A DNA stretch of 42,182 nucleotides from Arthrobacter sp. ISL-95 (GCF_018613695.1 NZ_JAGGPR010000020.1:1-42182), one strand, 5' to 3'. Counted from the first letter of the stretch, positions 7,765 to 16,011 are shown. A program made the numbers and translations. The notes: generated by a model not told the origin, from the letters alone.

Positions 7765-9882
7765 TCAACGAACTTGCGAGGGGTTCAGTTTCACCCGGCG
7801 GAGCAGTTGGGCGTTGAGGGCGACAACGATCGTGGACACTGACATCAGGACTGCCCCAGCTGCCGGGGACAGGACGATCCCGGCGAATGCCAGCACGCCC
7901 GCTGCCAAGGGCACCGCGATGACGTTGTATCCGGTGGCCCACACGAGGTTTTGCCACATCTTGGTGTAGCTCGCCCTGGAAAGGTCCACCATGGACAGCA
8001 CCGCCCGCGGGTCGTTGCCGGCCAGGATCACCCCGGCCGATTCCATCGCCACATCGGTGCCGGCACCAATGGCGATGCCGACCTCGGACCGGGCCAGCGC
8101 CGGGGAGTCGTTGACCCCGTCCCCGACCATCGCAATTTTCAGGCCACGTCCCTGCAGTTCAGCGACCTTCTTATCCTTGTCCGCGGGCAGCACTTCGGCG
8201 AAGACCTCATCGATGTTGAGTTCCTTACCCACGGCCTTCGCCACCTGAACGGCGTCGCCGGTGATCATGGCAACCTTGATGCCCCTGCTTTGCAACGCTG
8301 CTACGGCTTGCCGGGACTCGGGCCGGATGGCGTCCTCCAGGGTGACCGCACCCAGGATCCGGTCCCCATCAACGACGTGCAGAACAGCTGCGCCGCGGCC
8401 CATCCATTCCCGGGTCAAAGTGGCCAAGGCCTCGGGTTCCGTGAGCCCCAGCTCGCGCAGCAGCGCTGGCCCGCCGACCTGGATAGTCCGGCCGCCGACC
8501 ATCGCGCGCACGCCTCGGCCCGTCATGGACGTGAAACCTGTGGCGGGTGGGAGCTTGAGGCCCTTGTCTTTCGCTGCCCGGACGATGGCTCGGGCTACGG
8601 GGTGTTCGCTGTTGGATTCGGCGGCTGCTGCCAGTGCCAGCAGCTCGTCGGTGTCCCCGCCGTCAGTGGTGGCGGTGTTCCTGACCTCGGGTTGGCCCTT
8701 GGTCAGGGTTCCGGTTTTGTCGAACAGGACGACGTCGACGGTCCGCATCCGCTCCAGGGCGATCCGGTTCTTGATCAGCACCCCTGCCCGGGCGGCCTGT
8801 TCGGTGGAGATGGCGATCACCAGTGGAATGGCCAGGCCGAGGGCGTGGGGGCAGGCAATCACCAGGACCGTGACGGTCCGTGTGACTGCTACGGGCAGGC
8901 TGCCCAAGAGGATCCATGCGATGAAGGTGATGACACCGGCGATGGTGGCGAAGTAGAACAGGAACGCCGCGGCTCGGTCCGCGAGGGCCTGGGCTTTCGA
9001 AGACGAGGCCTGTGCTTCGGCGACCAACCGCTGGATGCCGGCCAAGGCCGTGTCGTCCCCGACCGCCGTCACGGTGACCCGGACGGTGTTGTCGGTGGCC
9101 ACGGTTCCGGCCACCACGGGGTCGCCCGCGGCGCGGAGCACCGTTTTGGATTCACCGGTGATCATGGATTCGTCGAACTCAGCTTGTCCGTCAGTGATGG
9201 TGCCGTCGGCGGGCATCCGGGCCCCGGAGCGGACCAGAACAACGTCTCCGGTCTTCAGCTCGGAAACCGGGACGGTTTCGACGCCGGCAGTGGTGAGGCG
9301 TTCTGCTGCGTCGGGCAATAAAGCGGCCAGGGCGTCAAGGGCTCCCTGGGCCGAGCCGAGTGCGCGCATTTCGATCCAGTGTCCAAGCAGCATGATGGCC
9401 ACGAGCAGCGCCAGTTCCCACCAAAAGTCCAAATCAAAGTTCCCGATCCGCAGGCTGGTCGCCCACGACGCGGCGAACGCGACGGTGATGGCCATACTGA
9501 TCAGCAGCATCATGCCAGGCTGCCGGGACTTCAGCTCGTTTAGGCCACCTTTAAGGAACGGCATGCCCCCATAAAGGAAGATCACCGTTCCCAGAACGGG
9601 CGGGATCCAGGCCGACCCCGGGAATTCCGGTGGCATGTACCCCAGGAGATGCCCGGACATCGGGCTGAAATACACGACCGGGACCGACAGCGCCAAGGTC
9701 AGCCAGAATCTGTCCTTGAACATGGCCGTGCTGTGCCCGGCATGCTGGCCCTGGCTGTGCACCGCGTGATCGTCCCCGGTCTCGTGCCCGCCGGGGCGTC
9801 CGTGGTGCCCATGCGCGGTCATTGTTGCCCCGCCTGATTGCGGCGGTGAAGGGTGATGATGGTGATGATCGTGCTCTCCCAT
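7765..9882 (-). CDS. copB: CopB-type heavy-metal P1B-ATPase, copper export
   Basis: A 705-residue P-type ATPase that pumps copper out of the cytoplasm with ATP. The N-terminus is His-rich (HDHHHHH and further His up to residue 50) rather than an HMA domain, as in the CopB/P1B-3 group. Motifs in order: TGES (about 242-245, actuator), CPH in membrane helix 6 (344-346, the P1B-3 signature instead of CPC), the phosphorylation loop DKTGT (388-392), GDGVND near 595, and the last-helix MSVSTIVVALNA. P1B-3 pumps are usually linked to Cu(II) or Cu(I); silver cannot be excluded. ATG 9882 has GGAGGAG seven bases upstream. It follows copZ by 63 bases under the operator at 10360. Confidence 0.95.
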   Translation of the reverse strand: MGEHDHHHHHPSPPQSGGATMTAHGHHGRPGGHETGDDHAVHSQGQHAGHSTAMFKDRFWLTLALSVPVVYFSPMSGHLLGYMPPEFPGSAWIPPVLGTVIFLYGGMPFLKGGLNELKSRQPGMMLLISMAITVAFAASWATSLRIGNFDLDFWWELALLVAIMLLGHWIEMRALGSAQGALDALAALLPDAAERLTTAGVETVPVSELKTGDVVLVRSGARMPADGTITDGQAEFDESMITGESKTVLRAAGDPVVAGTVATDNTVRVTVTAVGDDTALAGIQRLVAEAQASSSKAQALADRAAAFLFYFATIAGVITFIAWILLGSLPVAVTRTVTVLVIACPHALGLAIPLVIAISTEQAARAGVLIKNRIALERMRTVDVVLFDKTGTLTKGQPEVRNTATTDGGDTDELLALAAAAESNSEHPVARAIVRAAKDKGLKLPPATGFTSMTGRGVRAMVGGRTIQVGGPALLRELGLTEPEALATLTREWMGRGAAVLHVVDGDRILGAVTLEDAIRPESRQAVAALQSRGIKVAMITGDAVQVAKAVGKELNIDEVFAEVLPADKDKKVAELQGRGLKIAMVGDGVNDSPALARSEVGIAIGAGTDVAMESAGVILAGNDPRAVLSMVDLSRASYTKMWQNLVWATGYNVIAVPLAAGVLAFAGIVLSPAAGAVLMSVSTIVVALNAQLLRRVKLNPSQVR

Positions 9883-9945
9883 GATGAGCTCCTCCAGTTA
9901 CAGCCGCGGCATCGCACGGGGCGGCGCAGGCCGTGTGGGTTCGAA

Positions 9946-10254
9946 CTAGCTGGTCAGGCTGTATCCAGCCGACGTGACGGCGTCCCGGATAGCGGCAAGT
10001 GTGGCTTTTCCGGAAACAACCAGACTGGAATTCCCGCCGGGAACGAGTACAACGGTCGCGGCGTCCACGCCTTCCACGGCGTTGACTGCCTTTTCAACGC
10101 TGGCTTTGCAGCCGCCGCAGGTCAGGCCTTCCACCGAGTACTCGACACCGGGAGTGATTTCCTGCGGGGTCTGGCTCGCTTCGGTGGAGCAGCAGCCGCA
10201 GCCCGAGGAGGAGGCAGAAGTCAGAGGCAGTTCGGTACGTGATGGTGCTTGCAT
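9946..10254 (-). CDS. copZ: CopZ-like copper chaperone (HMA domain)
   Basis: A 102-residue cytosolic chaperone that would hand Cu(I) to the ATPase encoded next. ATG 10254 (MQAPSRTELP) is chosen as the first start close to the domain; longer frames run through the promoter. The HMA domain covers about residues 37-100 with the metal site TCGGC (Cys46 and Cys49). An extra N-terminal Cys cluster GCGCC (residues 18-22) is unusual for plain CopZ and may bind metal too. First gene of the minus-strand copper operon, with the CsoR-like operator about 105 bases upstream. Confidence 0.9.
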   Translation of the reverse strand: MQAPSRTELPLTSASSSGCGCCSTEASQTPQEITPGVEYSVEGLTCGGCKASVEKAVNAVEGVDAATVVLVPGGNSSLVVSGKATLAAIRDAVTSAGYSLTS

Positions 10255-10359
10255 GTCAGTTGTCCTTAGTTGCAGCAGATGCGACGAGTGCTGTGTTTGA
10301 ACGGTTGTAAAGAGAAACCCAAAGGGCCTCCGCGACAGACCACTCACTGACAACAACGT

Positions 10360-10384
10360 CAATATACCCCCGAGGGGTATATTG
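10360..10384. promoter_or_regulatory. CsoR-like copper operator palindrome
   Basis: CAATATACCCC (10360-10370), a three-base centre CGA, and GGGGTATATTG (10374-10384): two perfect 11-base arms. The core TATACCCC-N3-GGGGTATA matches the operator type of CsoR repressors, which release DNA on binding Cu(I). On the minus strand it lies between a TTGCGC and a TATATT at promoter spacing, so it would block copZ transcription. The divergent gene at 10485 starts 100 bases on the other side, so both directions may be controlled. No csoR gene is in the window. Confidence 0.85.
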
Positions 10385-10484
10385 GCGCAAGGGGGTTCGT
10401 GATCGCAAACGCGGGCCCGTGGTAAGCCTTGAGGCAACCGGCAAGGGAGGCCATTCTTGAAGAACCTGACCCAAGGACACCGCG

Positions 10485-10895
10485 ATGGAACACATCCATA
10501 CCGACGCAGAACCTGCAGTCACCGCAACAGGAGTACTCGCAGCCCTGACCCACATAGACACGGTGGGCTTCCATGGGATCGCCACCGCCCTCACTGGGGC
10601 AGAACCCAGAATCGACCGCAACTGGGCACCCCTGATCCACAACGCCCTCATCGCAGTAGCCGTGACGACCTGGCCTCCCGAGCTCCAACCCGCCTCGGAC
10701 CGGTTTACCGCGGCAGTCGGACAGCTGATCCCCACCTTGGAACGGCGCGACACCGTGGGTGTCGCGGAAACTGCGACAGAACTCCACATCGCCTACCACG
10801 CACTCAGCGACGCTAAATGGAGCTACCTTGACTCAAGTGCTGGAATCCAAGGAAGTGAGGACCACGGTCACGGCGCCCAGCATGGAAGCCACTAG
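10485..10895 (+). CDS. His-tailed hypothetical protein divergent from copZ
   Basis: A 136-residue soluble protein with no signal peptide. Residues 15-115 look like an all-alpha bundle (GVLAALTHIDTVGFHGIATA, VAVTTWPPELQPASDRFTAA, VAETATELHIAYHALSDAKW); the C-terminus is a metal-binding-like tail, EDHGHGAQHGSH. I do not know the family. It starts at ATG 10485 with AAGGA about eight bases upstream. Its position across the CsoR-like operator from copZ suggests copper-controlled expression and a cytosolic copper-handling role; this is inference from context and the His tail. Confidence 0.7.
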   Translation: MEHIHTDAEPAVTATGVLAALTHIDTVGFHGIATALTGAEPRIDRNWAPLIHNALIAVAVTTWPPELQPASDRFTAAVGQLIPTLERRDTVGVAETATELHIAYHALSDAKWSYLDSSAGIQGSEDHGHGAQHGSH

Positions 10896-10972
10896 CGCCG
10901 CAGCAGGACGATACTTCTTTGAAGACGTGTCTTCAACAGTTCTGAGCTGCGAAAAGGCCACCCGAGGCACCG

Positions 10973-11200
10973 TTGATACGGGAGAATCCGGCGGAGGGAT
11001 ATTACGAGTGGCAGAAGACCGACAATGGCAAGAAGATCCCCAACTATTTGTTCTCCGAAAAGGAACCGTTGCTGGGCTTCGCCGGCCTGTACGAGTTCTG
11101 GCCCGATCCTGAGCTGCCCAAAGACGATCCTGAACGATGGCTGCTGACCTGCACAGTCGTAACCACAACGACACAGGACGCGTTTGGACACGTTATCTAG
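10973..11200 (+). pseudogene. internal fragment of an SRAP (YedK/HMCES) peptidase gene
   Basis: From about 10985 the frame reads PAEGYYEWQKT, then EPLLGFAGLYEFWPDP, then WLLTCTVVTTTTQDAFGHV and a TAG. These are the central strands of SOS-response-associated peptidases, which crosslink to abasic sites in single-stranded DNA. The catalytic Cys2 end and the C-terminal third (with the HxRMP motif) are absent, so only about 70 of some 240 residues remain. It follows the copper island and marks the start of the mosaic region. Confidence 0.8.
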
Positions 11201-11438
11201 GGGTAAAGGGCTCTAGCCAGAGAAACTATAGCCGGAAGGCCTGAGTCACATAAGGTACGTGCTCGTGGTCTGGAGTCGGCTATGGGCTTAAGCGACAGTC
11301 CGGGTGTCCCGCAAGGGGATCCTTTACGGACGCTTCGGTCACCATGCGACTTAGGTGAACGAGTCAAGCCAGCAGGGGGCAGTCCCCAACTCTCGGATGA
11401 TTTCGTCTTTGCTCGTCATTTCACTCATGGCGCACGAT
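11201..11438. other. gap holding palindrome element A
   Basis: No gene seen. It contains a GGATCC-centred imperfect palindrome, GTGTCCCGCAAGG-GGATCC-TTTACGGACGC, at 11304-11333, the first member of a family also found at 16012, 18174, 19324, 19754, 23052, 23699 and 23764. Arms pair as GTCC..CAAG with CTTTA.GGAC. Confidence 0.45.
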
Positions 11439-11960
11439 CTACTTGTGGCTCGGTAGTTGTGTTCGTCCAGTCTCGTAGTGAAGGACGCTGTTGTTTTGGA
11501 GTGTGAACAGTTTGTCGGCGACCTCCTGGGACAAGGGTTCGCTGCAGGATATGGCCAAGAATTACGGTGACATGACATCGACGAGGCATCCGAGCCTGGC
11601 GAGATCAGTGGCCAACGGCTGCCAGGCATTGGGCCCATCCGGGTTCAGCAGGACTCTGAAAGTGAAGTTAAGAGCGTCGTGGTTGAGGCCCGTGGCAACG
11701 AGGGCGTTCTCCTCTGATCGCATCACGTTTACCCGGTCGCCAAAGTTGATGTTGTAGAGATAGGCAGGCACCGCGAGAACAGTCGCAGTGCCGTCTGTTT
11801 CGACGCGTCCGCGCAGTCCTTCCCACATTTGCTCAGCGTCTGGTTCCGGGGGCAGTGCAAACCATAAAGTCTCTGGTGCTTCCAAGGCTTCGGGAAGAGG
11901 CTGCAGCGAGCCGACAAGCCAGTGTGCCACCACGCTGGGATGTTGCCGATAATCAGTCAC
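11439..11960 (-). pseudogene. DUF4265-like gene with an in-frame stop
   Basis: From GTG 11960 the minus-strand frame encodes 132 residues of a DUF4265-like protein (ETLWFALPPEP, then VLAVPAYLYNINFGDRVNV, then NFTFRVLLNPDGP) and stops at TAA 11562-11564 after VDVMSP. The same frame then continues for 39 more sensible codons (FLAISCSEPLSQEVADKLF, ending at TAG 11439), as the usual C-terminal region of the family would. The stop therefore looks like a nonsense change within the gene. The truncated product might still fold. Function of the family is unknown. Confidence 0.65.
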
Positions 11961-12087
11961 CAGCTGAGACTACCGAACAAAGGTATGCCAGAAGCCCTGG
12001 CGCGTTCCAGCGTAGCTGTGGAAAGCGTCCGCTCAAGGATCGGCAATCGCTACCTCCGTATGAGCCGATCTTCAGCCGTTAGCTACA

Positions 12088-12588
12088 GTGAGCCAGGTGA
12101 TACCCGAGAGGAAACTGTCCTTCAGCCGATCCTTGGTGTGGCTAGCCTGCATAGCCGGTACCGTGCATGCCGGGTTCAGCTTGTACTGGGCACTGGGTGG
12201 GCAATGGCTCTTGGCCACGGTCGGCCCATGGGCAGTCCAGCTTTCAGTCCAGGCCCCCCTCGAGGCGGGACTCGTGCTTGGCATTGTCGCGGTAGGGAAA
12301 TTGCTGGCAGCGACGATCCCCGTCGTCGTCGCTTATGAACGAATGCCCTGGCAGAGGTTCTGGCGTGCGGTGAGCTGGGCTGGCGGGCTGCTCCTCGTCA
12401 TGTACGGCGGCGTGAACACGGTCATCAGTGGGGCCGTCCTTGCGGGAGTCATTCGTCCTGCAGAGGGCTATGACCTGAACGCGATGATTGGCCACGCATG
12501 GCTATGGGATCCGCTGTTTTTCCTTTGGGGTACAGCCTTAGTGTTATCGCTCTGGTATTCGCGTAGGATCTCACCGGCCGTTGCGTAA
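12088..12588 (+). CDS. DUF3995 family membrane protein
   Basis: A 166-residue integral membrane protein with four hydrophobic segments: about residues 14-40 (SLVWLACIAGTVHAGFSLYW), 60-82, 92-115 and 135-158. HAGFSLYWALGG in the first helix and the late HAWLWDPLFFLWG fit DUF3995. GTG 12088 is the first start; GTG 12097 is also possible, and neither has a good ribosome binding site. Function unknown. Flanked by unrelated small genes. Confidence 0.8.
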   Translation: MSQVIPERKLSFSRSLVWLACIAGTVHAGFSLYWALGGQWLLATVGPWAVQLSVQAPLEAGLVLGIVAVGKLLAATIPVVVAYERMPWQRFWRAVSWAGGLLLVMYGGVNTVISGAVLAGVIRPAEGYDLNAMIGHAWLWDPLFFLWGTALVLSLWYSRRISPAVA

Positions 12589-12635
12589 GCCGATCCCCAA
12601 AAGCTGAGCCTTCTGCGGGTCGTTTCGACACTAAG

Positions 12636-12968
12636 TCAGCTGACGGCTGGACCCTCGTCGTTCGCGACACCCTCGATCCAGTCCACAGCTTCGTCCGAAA
12701 GCTGGGGGCCGTCTGTTGATTCGCTGGCCCACCACCTGGAATCGGTAGTGCCGCCTGTAGCCGCCATGATGCGGGCGACTACTTTCGGCGGCAGTGCCTC
12801 GCCGTTGTGTTCAATGAGCCAGTCGCGGGTTTCCGCATCGAGAGAAGGCCACCACGCTTGGATATCCCTCCACACAGCATTCCACCGAGGAGGCTGTGGG
12901 TGCTTAGCCCCGCGCCCCCAAAGTCGTAAAGCGCGCCCAGGCCTTGACGTCACACTTGCATTTTGCAA
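12636..12968 (-). CDS. hypothetical protein, possibly truncated at its N-terminus
   Basis: The convincing part is the last 80 residues: PRWNAVWRDIQAWWPSLDAE, TRDWLIEHNGEALPPKVVAR and LSDEAVDWIEGVAND, a Trp-rich helical protein of unknown function. The frame is open back to a TTG at 12968, inside the palindrome that serves the divergent VOC gene; GTG 12953 is another weak start. The true start may have been lost when the VOC-HxlR cassette arrived. Confidence 0.5.
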   Translation of the reverse strand: MQNASVTSRPGRALRLWGRGAKHPQPPRWNAVWRDIQAWWPSLDAETRDWLIEHNGEALPPKVVARIMAATGGTTDSRWWASESTDGPQLSDEAVDWIEGVANDEGPAVS

Positions 12969-12972
12969 GTAT
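12944..12972 (+). promoter_or_regulatory. promoter with palindromic operator for the VOC-HxlR operon
   Basis: TTGACG (12944-12949) and AAGTAT (12967-12972) stand 17 bases apart. Between and over them is a perfect palindrome, ACTTGCA (12954-12960), TTT, TGCAAGT (12964-12970). Transcription would start near 12979, almost on the A of the chosen ATG 12980, so the mRNA may be leaderless. Autorepression by the HxlR product of this operon is the likely use. Confidence 0.6.
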
Positions 12973-12979
12973 GGGCCGC

Positions 12980-13384
12980 ATGAGCCTCTTCATCACATGC
13001 CCGGTTGAGAGCGTCGAACGCGCTACCACCTTCTATACCGCCCTCGGCTGGACCCTCAACACCAAAATGTCCGATCACAACGTGTCATGCTTCGCCATCG
13101 CGCCCGAGCAGTACGTCATGCTCGGCAGCCGCGAGATGTACGCGAGCATCGGCGCCTCCGAGGAGCTGGTCGGCGGACCCGACACCCCCTCGAAGGTCAC
13201 AGTCTCCTTCGACCTCGACAGCCGCGAGGCGGTGGACGAACTTATCGAACGCGCCGGCGCCGCCGGCGGGCGGATCTGCGACACCGACGACTACCCCTTC
13301 ATGTACCAGCGCCAGTTCGACGACCCCGATGGCTACCACTACTCGCCGTTTTGGATGAAACCGGAAACCGATCCGACCGCGTGA
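12980..13384 (+). CDS. VOC family (glyoxalase-like) protein
   Basis: A 134-residue vicinal-oxygen-chelate protein. ATG 12980 (MSLFITCPVESV) is chosen because the family starts at this strand; ATG 12971 overlaps the likely -10 box. The two beta-alpha-beta-beta-beta modules are visible: VERATTFYTALGWTLN at residues 10-26 and FDDPDGYHYSPFWM near the end. It may be a dioxygenase-like or resistance enzyme with unknown substrate. It overlaps the HxlR gene by four bases (GTGA), so the two are translationally coupled. Confidence 0.85.
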   Translation: MSLFITCPVESVERATTFYTALGWTLNTKMSDHNVSCFAIAPEQYVMLGSREMYASIGASEELVGGPDTPSKVTVSFDLDSREAVDELIERAGAAGGRICDTDDYPFMYQRQFDDPDGYHYSPFWMKPETDPTA

Positions 13385-13668
13385 GCAACCTCGCCGCGGC
13401 CCTCGACATCGTCGGAGCGCGGTGGGCCCTGCTTATCGTGGAGCGGCTGCTCGACGGGCCACAGCGCTACGGCGATCTGCAGCGCGACCTCGGAGTGCCG
13501 ACCAACATGCTCGCCACCCGCTTGCGCGAGCTCGAGGCCGCCGGGGTACTGTCCCGTCTGCCCCTCCGGCACAACACCCGGGCCTACGCGCTGACCGAGA
13601 GAGGGCTCGCCTTGCGCGACGCGATCGTCGCGCTGGAACGCTGGGGCGGCGAGGAGGGGCCAAGGTGA
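13381..13668 (+). CDS. HxlR-family winged-helix regulator
   Basis: A 95-residue MarR/HxlR-type transcription factor. GTG 13381 overlaps the VOC stop codon. Residues 1-90 carry the HxlR pattern: LDIVGARWALLIVERLLDG, QRYGDLQRDLGVPTNMLATR (recognition helix), LRELEAAGVLSR and the wing YALTERGLALRDAI. It probably controls its own operon through the palindrome at 12954-12970. It lacks the N-terminal CPVxxAL Cys found in redox-sensing members, so a thiol switch is unlikely. Confidence 0.9.
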   Translation: MSNLAAALDIVGARWALLIVERLLDGPQRYGDLQRDLGVPTNMLATRLRELEAAGVLSRLPLRHNTRAYALTERGLALRDAIVALERWGGEEGPR

Positions 13669-13736
13669 GGCGCAGAATCGCGATGGGCTCCGACAAGGGT
13701 TCTGCGGTGACAGGACGGTTGAGTGAAGGAAGTGAG

Positions 13737-14201
13737 TCACGCGAGGTAGTTGCCCAGTGCGTCGAGTAGGCCGCGGGTGCCTTCCTCGCGCCCCGGCCCG
13801 TCGGCCCAGAACTGGTCGAAGAAGACGCCGTGCTCGACGTGCGTGAATCGGGTACCGGCATCGGTCGGCTCGAATTCCAATGACGCCACGGATGTCGACA
13901 TGTGGGCCCCGTCGAGCCACATGTCGTACGTCGTGACGATGCGGATTTGTTCGACGATGTCGGTGTACGTGGCCTCGTATCGTGAGACTGGGCCGTTGTG
14001 GAATTTGCCCTCGTCGACGTCGCGTCCGCCAACGCGGAAGTCGAACGTCCATTCACGAGTCTGCACGCGGTCGCCGTCACCCCACCAGCCCCGCTTCTGA
14101 TCCTCGTCGGCGAACGCGTCCCAGATGCGTTCAAGGGGAGCGGGGTATTCGCGGGTGAGTGTGAATCCGGAGCGTGCGAGTCGGCGTTCTGTCGTCATCA
14201 T
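13737..14201 (-). CDS. SRPBCC (AHSA1-type) domain protein
   Basis: A 154-residue START-like/AHSA1 protein: TREYPAPLERIWDAFADEDQ at the N-terminus, the typical KRGWWGDG, then FRVGGRD, MSTSVASLEFEPTDAGTRFT and the closing GLLDALGNYLA helix. Such proteins bind hydrophobic ligands and often travel with ArsR regulators. It is third in a tight ArsR-RibD-like-SRPBCC operon, starting six bases after the preceding stop. Confidence 0.9.
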   Translation of the reverse strand: MMTTERRLARSGFTLTREYPAPLERIWDAFADEDQKRGWWGDGDRVQTREWTFDFRVGGRDVDEGKFHNGPVSRYEATYTDIVEQIRIVTTYDMWLDGAHMSTSVASLEFEPTDAGTRFTHVEHGVFFDQFWADGPGREEGTRGLLDALGNYLA

Positions 14202-14207
14202 TGCGTC

Positions 14208-14852
14208 CTATCGCTTCAGGGTGACGTGAATCATGCCACTCTCTGCTACTTCCGTCGTAACTCTGTGGGTGACTTCGATGCCGCGCAGGTCGTCCCACAG
14301 TCGATGACCGCGGCCGAGGAAAATGGGAGCGACCAGGAGGTGCAGGTCATCGACCAGCCCGGCACGTAGAAAGTCACGCGCTGTACGGTACCCACCGCCG
14401 ACGCGCACATCCAGGTCGCCGGCCGCCTCCGTCGCCTCGGTGAGTACGTCCTCGATTGCGGTGTCGCGGAAGTGGAACGTGGTGCCGCCCTTCATCGGGA
14501 GCGACGGACGTGGTGCGGTGTGGGTGAGCACGTAGACCGCGGTGCCGAAGGGCGGTGTCTCGCCCCACCAGCCTTTCCAGTCTGAATCGTCGGGAAAGGC
14601 GTGGAGTCCGAACTTCCCCGCGCCCATAATCTCGGAGCCGACTCCCTCGATGGACGCGATGACGTATCGGTCGTCGACGCCGGTCGTGCCTGCGCCGCTG
14701 GTGTCGCCGAAGACGTTCTCCCGGAACGTTCGGGTAGCGGCGTACGCAGCTGTGAGTCGCCCCCAGTCTTCACCCATCGGGTTATCGGGTGTCGGGTCGG
14801 ACGGCGTGTATCCGTCCAGCGATGTGAACAGGTCCAAGCGGACGCGAGTCAT
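14208..14852 (-). CDS. dihydrofolate reductase-family (RibD C-terminal-like) protein
   Basis: A 214-residue protein of the RibD_C/DHFR-like family: VRLDLFTSLDGYTPSD at the start, YVLTHTAPRPS mid-way, then LDVRVGGGYRTARDFLRAGLVDDLHLLVAP and ILGRGHRLW-like FLGRGHRLWDDL. These are NAD(P)H-dependent reductase folds; the substrate is unknown. It begins one base after the ArsR stop codon and is followed by the SRPBCC gene, so all three are co-expressed. Confidence 0.9.
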   Translation of the reverse strand: MTRVRLDLFTSLDGYTPSDPTPDNPMGEDWGRLTAAYAATRTFRENVFGDTSGAGTTGVDDRYVIASIEGVGSEIMGAGKFGLHAFPDDSDWKGWWGETPPFGTAVYVLTHTAPRPSLPMKGGTTFHFRDTAIEDVLTEATEAAGDLDVRVGGGYRTARDFLRAGLVDDLHLLVAPIFLGRGHRLWDDLRGIEVTHRVTTEVAESGMIHVTLKR

Positions 14853-14853
14853 G

Positions 14854-15198
14854 TCAGATTTCCTTCGGGGTCGTGAGCGCCAGATGGATGCCGAGCCGGT
14901 CGGCTTGATGCTCGGCGGGGGTGCGCTGCTCGCCGAGCCACAGGTGTAGCACGTCGAGGGCCCCAGGTCGCAGGCTCACGGTACGGACACGCCCGTGTTT
15001 CTCCGACGTGACCACTCCCGCGTTCTCGAGGATGCGAAGGTGTTGCATGAGTGACGGCAACGCCATTGAGAATGGTGCCGCGAGGTCGGACACGACCGCA
15101 GGGGACGTCGCCAGCCGCTCCACGACAGCCCGGCGCGTGGGATCCGCGAGAGCGCGGAGCACGGCGTCGAGTTCATCATGATACTTAGGCACATCCAT
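14854..15198 (-). CDS. ArsR-family winged-helix repressor
   Basis: A 114-residue ArsR/SmtB-type regulator starting at ATG 15198 (MDVPKYHDELDAVLRAL). DPTRRAVVERLATSPAVVSD, the recognition helix ALPSLMQHLRILENAGVV and wing RVRTVSL are plain. The metal-binding ELCVC motif is absent (SDLAAPF), so it belongs to the non-metal group that is often paired with SRPBCC proteins. The start codon sits inside an inverted repeat that is the likely operator. Confidence 0.9.
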   Translation of the reverse strand: MDVPKYHDELDAVLRALADPTRRAVVERLATSPAVVSDLAAPFSMALPSLMQHLRILENAGVVTSEKHGRVRTVSLRPGALDVLHLWLGEQRTPAEHQADRLGIHLALTTPKEI

Positions 15199-15204
15199 AA
15201 GTAT
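15181..15204. promoter_or_regulatory. ArsR operator-like inverted repeat
   Basis: ATACTTA (15181-15187) and TAAGTAT (15198-15204) are perfect arms with a 10-base spacer, spanning the arsR start codon. Binding by the ArsR product here would block its own operon. Confidence 0.6.
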
Positions 15205-15495
15205 GTCTGTGCGCCGTCTTATTCCGCAAGCCGGCGCGGGCAATGTTCGTGCGACATCTCCCAACTCCGAAGCGGACCATCTACATCGAAGGCGTTGCGC
15301 TGTCGACGAGACGCTGCTCGACTCAGGCTTGCGGGTCCTTACTTACGACCGCGCCTGAAACCGCACTGACAGGTTCAGCCTGAATAAGACCCGTATGCCG
15401 GACACCTCCGATGTCCCGGTTGAGGATCCTCAAGCGGACATCTCGAATCACTGAGGTGAGTCGATGTCAGGCTCGCAGTGATGGAGAATCGGTGC

Positions 15496-16011
15496 ATGAT
15501 CAGCACAGCGAAGGATGAGGGATTCGTGGTTGGGGTGGGCGGTCGGTCACGAGCGGAGCTCGTGCAGTTGCTTCTCAATAAGGGAGTCTTGCTCAATAGC
15601 CACGCCGAGACACTGCTCGCTCACCCCGCATTCGAGGCCCCAAGGAGTCAAAGCTTACGAATCGTCGAGCGAACGGTGGACGAGCTCGGATTCAGGCGCG
15701 GCGCGGTACAACCCAGGATCTTCGCCGCTGCGAGGGATCAAGGCCTCGAACTCTGCCCCTTGGTGACGGGACCGTACCTCCGATTGGCGACGATGGACCA
15801 AGCGAACGCACCGGACTCCGTCTTGTCAGCAGGCCACGCCCCAACCGGAGCAATTCACGTCGCATCCGAGCCGCTGAGCAACGACGTGGACCCCAAAGGG
15901 TTCTACCTCCGTGTCGTGGACGGGCAGCCCTGGCTAAGAGGCTACCGGTGTGATGACACGTATGTGTGGGAGCCAGAACAACGGCTCGCGTTCGTATTGC
16001 CAGCTCGCTAG
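15496..16011 (+). CDS. hypothetical protein, intact member of a local paralogous pair
   Basis: A 171-residue protein I do not recognise; a broken paralogue lies at 18756-19271. Shared blocks are ISTAK/MSTAK at the start, LNSHAETLLAHPAFEAP, LRIVERTV, LELCPLVTGPYLRLA, NAPDSVLSAG, GAIHVASEPL and KGFYLRVVDGQPWLRGY. ATG 15496 is chosen because similarity begins there; an ATG at 15481 precedes it. No signal peptide or membrane segment. The conserved CP, Trp and Tyr residues suggest an enzyme or ligand-binding fold, but nothing more can be said. Confidence 0.75.
   Translation: MISTAKDEGFVVGVGGRSRAELVQLLLNKGVLLNSHAETLLAHPAFEAPRSQSLRIVERTVDELGFRRGAVQPRIFAAARDQGLELCPLVTGPYLRLATMDQANAPDSVLSAGHAPTGAIHVASEPLSNDVDPKGFYLRVVDGQPWLRGYRCDDTYVWEPEQRLAFVLPAR

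Noticed and set aside
7951..9321. 456-residue plus-strand frame opposite the copper ATPase
   Set aside because: Antisense shadow of a strongly conserved gene in high-GC DNA; Gly/His/Asp-rich with no domain.
10256..10799. Minus-strand frames of 146-177 residues opposite the His-tailed gene
   Set aside because: They run through the CsoR-like operator and have no domain; shadows of the 10485 gene.
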